Assembly (NCBI GenBank): GCA_903879775.1 | Contig: CAIRMY010000200.1 | Location: forward strand, 1-20,103 | Direction of reading: 5' to 3' | DNA length: 20,103 nucleotides | Source: an uncultured Bacteroidota bacterium | GTDB lineage: Bacteria > Bacteroidota > Bacteroidia > NS11-12g > UBA955 | Shown here: one piece after another, positions 8,407-15,606 of the stretch | Numbering within the stretch: the first letter of the stretch is position 1 | Layout: each line of letters opens with the position of its first letter | Notes under the pieces: model-generated | What the model was told of the DNA's origin: nothing | The model's database searches: none | What the model saw: only the letters and a program-made list of their open reading frames with translations | Made by a program: the position numbers and the translations under genes

Positions 8407-9414
8407 ATGAAGTTTGTGACCTATAAAAATCAACACGCAACTGAGGTTGGAATCATTGTAAACAATCAGATTTATCCTTTGAATCAAATAGACAATCAAA
8501 TTCCGTCTAAAATGTCGGATATGCTATTAGATTGGGACAATCAATTGCAGCGTTCAAAAGAAGTTGAATCACAAATTTTATCAGGTAAACATTCAGAATT
8601 GGCAACAGCTTTAGAAAGTGCTGATTTATTGGCACCAGTGCCAAATCCTACAAGTTGCAGAGATGGTTATGCATTCCGTCAACACGTAGCAGCAGCGCGT
8701 AGAAACCGCGGTGTTCCTATGATTGCTGAGTTTGATCAATATCCTATTTTCTATTTCACCAACCATAATGCCATTATGGGCCCCGGAGAAATTCCTTGCA
8801 TGCCCGACCATTTTCAAAAGCTTGATTTTGAATTAGAAGTGGCTGTAGTGTTAGGAAAAAGAGGCAGAAATGTGAAAGCTGAAAATGCCGATGACTTCAT
8901 TGCTGGTTTTATGATCATGAACGATATGAGCGCAAGAACACTTCAAATGGAAGAAATGCTCTTGAATCTAGGTCCTGCAAAAGGCAAAGATTTTAGCACT
9001 GTCATTGGACCTTGGCTGGTTACACCAGATGAATTAGAAGCCTATAAAATCCCTGCAAAACCAGGACATGTTGGAAACAGCTATGATTTAAAAATGAGTT
9101 GCCATGTAAATGGAATCCAAGTGAGTGCTGGATCTGTTGGCGATATGGATTGGACGTTTGCTGAAATTATCGAGCGTTGTGCTTATGGTGCAGATATTTT
9201 CCCTGGTGATGTAATTGGTTCAGGAACAGTTGGTACCGGTTGTTTCTTAGAATTAAATGGAACTGGCTTATTGAACGATCCTAATTTCAAGCCTCAGTGG
9301 TTACAAGCTGGAGACATAGTTACGATGGACATCACTGGCCTTGGTCATTTGAGCAATGCCATTGTGAAAGAAGAGAGTGATTTCTCTATCTTGGCATTGA
9401 AGAAAATGAATTGA
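8407..9414 (+). CDS. Fumarylacetoacetate hydrolase family protein
   Basis: Metal-dependent hydrolase or decarboxylase of the FAH superfamily, 335 residues, cytoplasmic. Members cleave C-C bonds in acylpyruvate-type intermediates, including fumarylacetoacetate in tyrosine/homogentisate breakdown. The fold is visible in QKLDFELEVAVVLGKRGRN, where Glu142 and Glu144 are predicted metal ligands. It is also seen in AGFMIMNDMSAR (Asp173 the third ligand), KGKDFSTVIGPWLVTPDEL, and the C-terminal GDVIGSGTVGTG. The start is the ATG at 8407 because the promoter box lies 4 bases upstream and the preceding in-frame codons do not resemble the family. No other aromatic-degradation gene is adjacent, so the substrate is not determined. 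It ends three bases from the convergent AIM24-family stop codon. Confidence 0.9.
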   Translation: MKFVTYKNQHATEVGIIVNNQIYPLNQIDNQIPSKMSDMLLDWDNQLQRSKEVESQILSGKHSELATALESADLLAPVPNPTSCRDGYAFRQHVAAARRNRGVPMIAEFDQYPIFYFTNHNAIMGPGEIPCMPDHFQKLDFELEVAVVLGKRGRNVKAENADDFIAGFMIMNDMSARTLQMEEMLLNLGPAKGKDFSTVIGPWLVTPDELEAYKIPAKPGHVGNSYDLKMSCHVNGIQVSAGSVGDMDWTFAEIIERCAYGADIFPGDVIGSGTVGTGCFLELNGTGLLNDPNFKPQWLQAGDIVTMDITGLGHLSNAIVKEESDFSILALKKMN

Positions 9415-9417
9415 TTT

Positions 9418-10215
9418 CTAGAATCCGTCGCCGTCAAAAATATTGCCAAGACCGCCCAAAATACTGCCTTCTTCTTTTCTACCTCCTGGCTGAGCATAAC
9501 TCAAAATTCTACTAGCCAAGCGACTTACTGGTAGGCTTTGTAACCAAACTTTGCCTGGACCCCTTAATGCAGCAAAGAAAAGTCCCTCACCACCAAAAAT
9601 GGCATTTTTTATTCCCTTAACCATTTGTATATCGTAATCAACTGTTGAAGTAAAAGCCACAATACAACCTGTATCTACTCTCAACACTTCACCATGTGCC
9701 AAATCTCTTTCAAGTATGTATCCCCCAGCATGCACAAATGCCATGCCATCTCCTTCAAGTTTTTCCATGATGAAACCTTCACCACCAAACAAACCTGTAC
9801 CCAATTTACGCTGGAACTCAATGCCAACGCTCACACCTTTCGCAGCGCATAAAAAAGCATCTTTCTGACAAATAACCTTATTGCCTAGACGCGATAAATC
9901 AAGAGGAACAATCTTTCCAGCATAGGGCGCCGCAAAAGCCACCTTTTGCTTTCCATAACCTGAGTTGGTAAAGGCTGTCATGAATAAACTTTCACCCACA
10001 AGCAAACGCTTTCCAGCACCCATGAGTTTGTCGAAGAAACCACCTGAATTTTGTTGACTTCCATCACCAAAAATGGTATGCATTTCAATGCCATTATCCA
10101 TGTACATGAAACTTCCACTCTCTGCAATAACAGTTTCTTGAGGATCTAACTCAATTTCAACACATTGCATTTCTTCACCGTGAATGTAATAATCGATTTC
10201 GTGATTGCTGATCAT
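9418..10215 (-). CDS. AIM24 / TIGR00266 family protein
   Basis: Conserved 265-residue protein of the AIM24/TIGR00266 family; the bacterial function is not established. Family features include ELDPQETVIAESGSFMYMD near the N-terminus and a Gly-rich segment followed by KRLLVGESLFMTAFTN. Later come GGEGFIMEKLEGDGMAFVHAGG and VAFTSTVDYDIQMVKGIKN followed by GGEGLFFA. The pattern fits a repeated beta-strand fold. There is no signal peptide, so it is probably cytoplasmic. A TAATTTTG promoter box lies 19 bases before the ATG, so the gene has its own promoter after the DUF5916 gene. It ends 3 bases from the FAH-family stop codon on the opposite strand. Confidence 0.92.
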   Translation of the reverse strand: MISNHEIDYYIHGEEMQCVEIELDPQETVIAESGSFMYMDNGIEMHTIFGDGSQQNSGGFFDKLMGAGKRLLVGESLFMTAFTNSGYGKQKVAFAAPYAGKIVPLDLSRLGNKVICQKDAFLCAAKGVSVGIEFQRKLGTGLFGGEGFIMEKLEGDGMAFVHAGGYILERDLAHGEVLRVDTGCIVAFTSTVDYDIQMVKGIKNAIFGGEGLFFAALRGPGKVWLQSLPVSRLASRILSYAQPGGRKEEGSILGGLGNIFDGDGF

Positions 10216-10234
10216 AATTTTATTTTTATAAACT

Positions 10235-10242
10235 CAAAATTA
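10235..10242 (-). promoter_or_regulatory. -7 promoter box of the AIM24-family gene (TAATTTTG), with -33 TTTG at 10265-10268
   Basis: Exact TAnnTTTG match with a TTTG 22 bases upstream, inside the 17-23 base spacing known for Bacteroidota promoters. It lies 19 bases before the ATG, leaving a short AT-rich leader with no clear Shine-Dalgarno sequence. Confidence 0.62.
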
Positions 10243-10255
10243 AATCGTTTTTTAG

Positions 10256-10276
10256 TTCATTGAACAAACCAATGAA
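10256..10276. repeat. 7-bp inverted repeat between the DUF5916 and AIM24-family genes
   Basis: TTCATTG and CAATGAA form perfect 7-base arms around the loop AACAAAC. The loop holds the predicted -33 element of the AIM24-family promoter. It could be an operator or a weak end of the DUF5916 transcript. No U-run follows on the minus strand, so it is not a classic intrinsic terminator. The match could also be chance in AT-rich DNA. Confidence 0.35.
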
Positions 10277-10306
10277 AATTTTAGATAAAATGTTTAAAAT
10301 GAATGA

Positions 10307-12607
10307 TTAAAACCAATAAACTAGCTTCGCAGCAATACTTCTCCCTTTTGCCATCCATGATTCATTAAGGGCATTGGGAGTAAGAGCCGCTTGATACCAG
10401 TTTTGAGAGAAAACAATGAATATGTCGCTCATCGGTCTATATCGCCATTGAAATCTTAAGTTCATATTCATGAGTTGTTTCTGAGCATTTAATTGCCAAT
10501 ATCCAGTCAAATACATCGTTGTATTCAAACTATGCTCAATTTTCAACCCAACCAAATCAATATTGTATAGGCCGCTATCCCTCAAATCAATTCTTATTCT
10601 TTGAAAATTTGATGAAATAAACCACTTCGGTAATTTCTTTTTCCCGAGGCCCGGAACTCGATAATTCAAAGTGGCATTAAATTCATTTTTATACCCAATA
10701 AAATATTTTCCCGTTGTAAATTCAACTGATGCCGTAATCGGCTTTCTTGTATTCGTAGAAAACTCAGTATGCCAATTAAGCCAATTAAACTGACCCGTAA
10801 AATAACCTCCTCCAGGCAAATCTACTGGTGCAAAAGGTAAAAATAATCGATAATATTCGTGATCTAAACTCGTATGAATCACAGCGCTATTCTGAAAATT
10901 AAAATCAAATCCTATTTCAGAATTTGATTCGGTAGGAACAAACATACTATCGTAATAACTTGAATTATACAACATTACAGAAATGTTATTGACTATATTA
11001 TTTTGACTTGGGTAATAGGTATATTTTACCTCCGGTTCTAATCGCCAATAATCAAACTTTTTGACTCTCCCTGTTGAAGGATCATAATTGTCTACCCTCG
11101 GAACAAATCCGCTCCTTGCCTTAAAATGTTGGCTCACATATTCGTGGTTCCACATGAACATCCAATTTAGTGTTCTGCGCAACAACCAAGTTGCGTGTGC
11201 ATAGCCCATGCCATTCGATAATCCAGGATAAAATGATTTCATGATAAAACCCTTACCCGACCAAGTATTACCCTTAGTGAGTAAGTTATATTCTATTCCA
11301 AGAATACTATTATAATCGGACTTCTGTTTTAGTTCTCCAGAATCTGCAAATTTCTTACCCAATACAACATCATTCACGTAAATCATTCCAATGTTAGAAG
11401 AGTTAAACACCTTTTTCTGAAATGCCAAAACGGTATAGTTTGAACGATTTATTTGTGTATTATTTCTAGCCACAACCTCATCGGTGGTTAAATTCATAGC
11501 CCCCAATCTCAAGCCATTGCCATATTTTCCAGAAATTCGCAAACCATATAATATCGGAATGTTTCCATCATATTGATCATTCAACCCAATACGCCTAGAG
11601 AAGAAGGGACGAATTTGACGAAAACCAAAATTTGCAAATAAATCGCTATTCTCAATGAAAAACTGGCGGCGTTCAGGAAAATACAAACTATATCGGGTTA
11701 AATTCAATTGCTGAACATCCACATCCACATTTGCAAAATCAGGATTTACGGTGATATCTAAATTCAAACTCGACGTTAATCCTACCTTAGCATCGATTCC
11801 CATTTTCGGTGAATTTGAAAATTTTACGCCTGGTCCGGCCGATAAAAAGTTACCACTTAAATAAGGAATCAGTACAAATTTCTTCGTTTTTACCTCCAAC
11901 GGTTGTTCCCAAATTAAAGAATCAGAAAATACCAATGAACTGATATTGAAATTTCTGGGAACACGCACATAACTGCTAATTTCATTGTTTCTATAATCAA
12001 TTCTAGACACATTAAAACTCCAAACCTTTGAGCCTTTTGTAAACCGAATACTCGAAAAAGGAATTGCCATTTCAGCAATCCAAAAACTATCAGAAATTTT
12101 TGTCTCACTAAACCAAACTTGGTCCCAAGCAGTTGTGACACCCATTATTCCCCCATTCTCAATGGCTCCTTCTCTTTGCGCATTATAAGGTGTTACCCCA
12201 AATGAGAAACCATTCTGACCATCTATAAATGGAGAAATCGATAAAATAACAGCATCGTTGGTAAGTACACTAAAATCGCGTTTTAAACTCTGCACTACAA
12301 ATGGTTTATGCGGATTCTTGTTTTCACAAACAAAGGCTGCATAAAAGAATTTATCATCATGTGCCAACTCAAAATTGGTCCTTGTTTGAGATACAGAAGT
12401 ATCGTATGGATAATGCTGTACGAAAGCATGTTCATGAGTTCTTGTTCTTAAACCATTCCATACACCTTCATCCAATACACCATCAACTTTTATAGGTTCC
12501 TCAATTGAATGTATTAAAAAAGGTTTTGACTTTTTTGTAACCGCTGACTGCGCTTTTAACCCAAGGAAAAAGAGTATAAAAATGACACAAACAACAACCT
12601 TTTTCAT
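10307..12607 (-). CDS. DUF5916 outer-membrane protein with N-terminal CBM9-like domain
   Basis: A 766-residue exported protein common in Bacteroidota, function unknown. The signal peptide MKKVVVCVIFILFFLGLKAQ is followed by a CBM9-like domain at about residues 35-230, opening with EEPIKVDGVLDEGVWNGL. The DUF5916 part runs from about 235 to the end. It includes LDITVNPDFANVDVDVQQLN and YFPERRQFFIENSDLFANF, then alternating aromatic strands finishing KLVYWF, which suggests an outer-membrane beta-barrel. The start is ATG 12607, which overlaps the preceding stop as TGATG; a TTG one codon earlier is less likely. This coupling links it to the upstream SLT-LysM gene. A ligand for the CBM9-like domain cannot be inferred. 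Confidence 0.88.
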   Translation of the reverse strand: MKKVVVCVIFILFFLGLKAQSAVTKKSKPFLIHSIEEPIKVDGVLDEGVWNGLRTRTHEHAFVQHYPYDTSVSQTRTNFELAHDDKFFYAAFVCENKNPHKPFVVQSLKRDFSVLTNDAVILSISPFIDGQNGFSFGVTPYNAQREGAIENGGIMGVTTAWDQVWFSETKISDSFWIAEMAIPFSSIRFTKGSKVWSFNVSRIDYRNNEISSYVRVPRNFNISSLVFSDSLIWEQPLEVKTKKFVLIPYLSGNFLSAGPGVKFSNSPKMGIDAKVGLTSSLNLDITVNPDFANVDVDVQQLNLTRYSLYFPERRQFFIENSDLFANFGFRQIRPFFSRRIGLNDQYDGNIPILYGLRISGKYGNGLRLGAMNLTTDEVVARNNTQINRSNYTVLAFQKKVFNSSNIGMIYVNDVVLGKKFADSGELKQKSDYNSILGIEYNLLTKGNTWSGKGFIMKSFYPGLSNGMGYAHATWLLRRTLNWMFMWNHEYVSQHFKARSGFVPRVDNYDPSTGRVKKFDYWRLEPEVKYTYYPSQNNIVNNISVMLYNSSYYDSMFVPTESNSEIGFDFNFQNSAVIHTSLDHEYYRLFLPFAPVDLPGGGYFTGQFNWLNWHTEFSTNTRKPITASVEFTTGKYFIGYKNEFNATLNYRVPGLGKKKLPKWFISSNFQRIRIDLRDSGLYNIDLVGLKIEHSLNTTMYLTGYWQLNAQKQLMNMNLRFQWRYRPMSDIFIVFSQNWYQAALTPNALNESWMAKGRSIAAKLVYWF

Positions 12608-13857
12608 CAATCTTGTTCGGCAACTTTACGTTTTTCAGTAAGATCCATTTTGTTCAATTTTAAATAAACCGCTTTTTTATCTGCCAAAACATAGAATTTC
12701 AGGGTTTTCCCAACTGCTAAATAATTACCTCGAATACGATTCCAAGAACGCAACTGTTGGGCTGAACAATCAAAAATATCTGTTAAGGTAAACAATGCAT
12801 CTCCCTTTTTAACTTTATAGGTTACCCAAATTTTCTTTTGAGAGCGCGCTCTCGGAATAATGGTACTTTCTTCTTCCTCAACCTCTTCAGCAGATTTAAT
12901 GATTGTCACAGTATCATTATTCTCTAAAACTTCAATTAAAGTATCATATTGTATTGGCTTTATTGGCTGAGCCGTTAACCAATATAAAATTGAATCTTTC
13001 TTCAACCTAAAATTTTTAGCTTCCTTCTTTGGCAGTTTAAAAACAAAAGGTCTACCCATAAAAGGAATATAATTTGTTTTCAATGAAGGATTTAAATTTC
13101 TAAAAACCACTTCATCCATTTTGAAATGATCTTGAATTAACGAAAACGGAACAATTACGTTCACAGAACTCACAGTATCAGATTCAACTTGTGAAAATGG
13201 AACTTCCCCAATAACACCAGCTTCTTGACTGTAATTTAAGGCAACCGCAGCCGCATAAAATTGCACCACAGGAATTCTTTCCTCCGGTTCTAAAAATTCA
13301 AATATTTCTGAAAAATTTAAAGTGCCAGCGGAATGAATCACTTGATTCAATCTTGCAGGACCAATTTTAAATGCTGTAATCACCTTCAACCAATCGCCGT
13401 AAATGATATACAGATCTTTCAAATATTTACAAGCAGCAACTGTTGATGCTTGAGGATCTCTACGCTCATCGTACAATGCCATTTGTTTTAAGCCATATTT
13501 CTTTGCAATCAAATACGACATTGGCCATATACCAGAATTGCCATTCTCGTCTTTATAACGTGGCTCAAAACCAGTATTCGAAGCAGGAATCACAGCAACA
13601 AACCAAGGCAAATCGTATTTTCTGCGAACTTGATCTATTTGCTGACTATAATATTTATAACGACCTAAAACAATGGATGTTCCTCCATTTTCATTCATCA
13701 ACCAATCTTGGGTATATTGCTCAACTTCGGTATTGTAAAAATAAGGCAATCCTCTAGACTCTAGCTTTTTAATTTCCTTTTCAACCTTCACAGATTGAGC
13801 CCCTAGCCCACTCCAAAGTAAAAAAGCCAGCAATAAAAACTTTAAACTCCGCTTCAT
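12607..13857 (-). CDS. MltD-like SLT + LysM protein, predicted catalytically inactive lytic transglycosylase
   Basis: Exported 416-residue protein with a signal peptide (MKRSLKFLLLAFLLWSGLGA). It has a lytic transglycosylase (SLT, MltD-like) domain at about residues 65-215 and a C-terminal LysM at about 345-390 (VTYKVKKGDALFTLTDIF). The fold markers DERRDPQASTVAACKYLKDL and YGDWLKVITAF are clear. The catalytic region is altered: the family's P-x-x-E-S-x-F reads PASNTGF, so Asn94 sits where the catalytic Glu should be. GLWQ reads GIWP, and the AYNAG motif reads AFKIG. It probably binds peptidoglycan without cleaving it. I prefer ATG 13857 (ATGA overlap with the gatA stop); an ATG at 13866 is also possible. 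It is coupled to the downstream DUF5916 gene by TGATG. Confidence 0.87.
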   Translation of the reverse strand: MKRSLKFLLLAFLLWSGLGAQSVKVEKEIKKLESRGLPYFYNTEVEQYTQDWLMNENGGTSIVLGRYKYYSQQIDQVRRKYDLPWFVAVIPASNTGFEPRYKDENGNSGIWPMSYLIAKKYGLKQMALYDERRDPQASTVAACKYLKDLYIIYGDWLKVITAFKIGPARLNQVIHSAGTLNFSEIFEFLEPEERIPVVQFYAAAVALNYSQEAGVIGEVPFSQVESDTVSSVNVIVPFSLIQDHFKMDEVVFRNLNPSLKTNYIPFMGRPFVFKLPKKEAKNFRLKKDSILYWLTAQPIKPIQYDTLIEVLENNDTVTIIKSAEEVEEEESTIIPRARSQKKIWVTYKVKKGDALFTLTDIFDCSAQQLRSWNRIRGNYLAVGKTLKFYVLADKKAVYLKLNKMDLTEKRKVAEQD

Positions 13858-15281
13858 GAACTGCATGTTTCTACCAACAACTGTGATAAGTTAAATAATT
13901 CTTGTTCTTGAAATGATTTACCCATCAATTGAATTCCAATAGGCAAACCTGCCTTGGTTTCAAATAATGGCAATGATATTGCAGGATTCCCAGCTAAATT
14001 CGCTTGAACTGTAAACAAATCAGCCAAATACATAGCAATTGGATCCTTACTTTTCTCGCCCAATTTAAATGCTGGTGTGCTTGTTGTAGGAATTAAAATG
14101 GCATCAACATCAGCCAAAACTTCGTTCGTTTGGTCTTGAATGACCCTTCGAACTTTCTGCGCTTTATTGTAATACGCATTGTATTGGTCACTCGACAATA
14201 CAAATGTTCCCAACATAATTCTGCGTTTCACTTCGGCACCAAATCCCTCAGTTCTACTTAAAACATATGTTGATTCCAAATCGTGCGCGTTTTCACTGCG
14301 CTTACCATATAACATTCCTGTATATCTCGATAAATTACTACTAGCTTCAGCCGTTGTTAAAACATAATAGGTGGGAACCATTTGTTCTAGTAATGGAAAA
14401 TCAAAAAACTGAATCTCATGTCCTGCAGCTTCTAATTTTTCCAATAATTTCTTAAACGATTCTTTCACTTCAGCATCAACTCCATCATGGTGAATGGCTT
14501 CATTCATCACAGCAAATTTTGCTTTTTTGGGGGACACTGGCTGAGAATATTGATCAGCCGATTGCTGACGCATGGTTGCATCGTGCGCATCCATACCCGA
14601 CATAATTTCAGTTAATAACATTGAATCTTCAAGACTCTTTGTCATTGGTCCTATTTGATCGAAGCTAGAGGCATAGGCCAACAAACCCCAACGAGAAATC
14701 AATCCGTAGGTTGGCTTAAATCCAAACGTTCCTGTAAATGCACTCGGTTGTCGAATTGAACCACCGGTATCTGTACCCAAGGCACAATGACACATATTGG
14801 CTTGAACTGCAACAGCGCTTCCTCCCGAAGAACCTCCAGGAACACAACTTTCGTCGGCAGCGTTTTTCACTGGTCCATAAGCACTGTTTTCATTCGAAGC
14901 ACCCATTGCAAATTCATCGCAATTTGTGCGACCTATGAAAATTGCATCTTCGTCAAACAAACGTTGCACAGCGGTGGCTGAATACAATGACTCAAATCCC
15001 TCCAATATTTTTGAAGATGAGCTCACCTTGTGATTTTTATAAGCAAGTACGTCTTTTAAGGCAATAACAACCCCAGCTAAGCGACCAGCGGTGCCTTGCT
15101 TAATCTTTTCGTCGATTTCTGCAGCGCGCAATAAAGCCTCATCTGCCCACACTTCCAAAAATGCATTTAAATGCTTCTTACCTTCAATGTTTTGAAGATA
15201 CTGATTTACAAGTTGGACACACGAAACCGCACCTGCACTGATATCCGAACGAATTTCAGCGATGCGATTGTATGTTTTCAA
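13854..15281 (-). CDS. gatA: Asp-tRNA(Asn)/Glu-tRNA(Gln) amidotransferase subunit A
   Basis: Amidase subunit of GatCAB. It releases ammonia from glutamine to convert Glu-tRNA(Gln) or Asp-tRNA(Asn) to the correct amide form. The 475-residue protein has the complete amidase-signature triad: Lys76 (ALKDVLAYKNHKVSSSSKIL), cis-Ser151 (PGGSSGGSAVA) and Ser175 (DTGGSIRQPSAFTG). The GatA-type C-terminus NPAISLPLF and GLPIGIQLMGK is also present. The start is TTG at 15281: an in-frame TAA lies two codons upstream, there is no ATG before the conserved N-terminal part, and the resulting N-terminus matches other Bacteroidota GatA proteins. TTG overlaps the tatA stop as TTGA. gatB and gatC are not in the window. 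The 3' end overlaps the SLT-LysM gene by 4 bases. Confidence 0.96.
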   Translation of the reverse strand: MKTYNRIAEIRSDISAGAVSCVQLVNQYLQNIEGKKHLNAFLEVWADEALLRAAEIDEKIKQGTAGRLAGVVIALKDVLAYKNHKVSSSSKILEGFESLYSATAVQRLFDEDAIFIGRTNCDEFAMGASNENSAYGPVKNAADESCVPGGSSGGSAVAVQANMCHCALGTDTGGSIRQPSAFTGTFGFKPTYGLISRWGLLAYASSFDQIGPMTKSLEDSMLLTEIMSGMDAHDATMRQQSADQYSQPVSPKKAKFAVMNEAIHHDGVDAEVKESFKKLLEKLEAAGHEIQFFDFPLLEQMVPTYYVLTTAEASSNLSRYTGMLYGKRSENAHDLESTYVLSRTEGFGAEVKRRIMLGTFVLSSDQYNAYYNKAQKVRRVIQDQTNEVLADVDAILIPTTSTPAFKLGEKSKDPIAMYLADLFTVQANLAGNPAISLPLFETKAGLPIGIQLMGKSFQEQELFNLSQLLVETCSS

Positions 15282-15499
15282 TTTTTAGAATCTGGGTTTG
15301 GTTCGTCGTTCATTCCTTTTTGAATTTCGCTCTTGATGCCTGATTTTGCATCATTAAATTCGCGAACACCGCGGCCTAAACCACGCATCAATTCAGGAAT
15401 TTTTTTGCCGCCAAATAACAATAACAGAATTAATGCTACAACAACAACTTCACCGGTACCCATACCTAAAATCAACATATTATTTAAAAAACTGCTCAT
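15278..15499 (-). CDS. tatA: Sec-independent (Tat) protein translocase subunit TatA/TatB family
   Basis: Small 73-residue membrane protein of the twin-arginine translocation system, which exports folded proteins. One transmembrane helix (about residues 14-30, GEVVVVALILLLLFGG) is followed by the conserved hinge and amphipathic helix KKIPELMRGLGRGVREFNDA and a charged, disordered tail. The length and FGGKKIPEL motif fit TatA better than the longer TatB. tatC is not in the window. It is the first gene of an overlapping chain with gatA, the SLT-LysM gene and the DUF5916 gene. A TATCTTTG promoter box ends 7 bases before its ATG. Confidence 0.93.
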   Translation of the reverse strand: MSSFLNNMLILGMGTGEVVVVALILLLLFGGKKIPELMRGLGRGVREFNDAKSGIKSEIQKGMNDEPNPDSKN

Positions 15500-15506
15500 G
15501 AGACCT

Positions 15507-15514
15507 CAAAGATA
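15507..15514 (-). promoter_or_regulatory. -7 promoter box of the tatA-gatA operon (TATCTTTG)
   Basis: Exact TAnnTTTG match, 7 bases before the tatA ATG, predicting a near-leaderless transcript for the whole four-gene chain. An AGG triplet lies between the box and the ATG, but the expected transcript would contain little of it. Confidence 0.62.
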
Positions 15515-15606
15515 ATAAACATTTATCAGTTAATAATTGCAGATTTTACGGAAATCGATAAATAATCGACCACCATTTCAAGAAAATTTAACGAATCGCA
15601 GTTTTT
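15515..15606. other. Gap between the iron-sulfur oxidoreductase gene and the tatA promoter
   Basis: These 92 bases form, with the tatA promoter, the longest non-coding stretch of the window. They contain only short, weak inverted repeats, such as TCGAT/ATCGA at 15555-15569. There is no GC-rich hairpin with a U-run, no small gene and no recognisable RNA. Termination of the upstream gene here is assumed but not visible. Confidence 0.4.
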
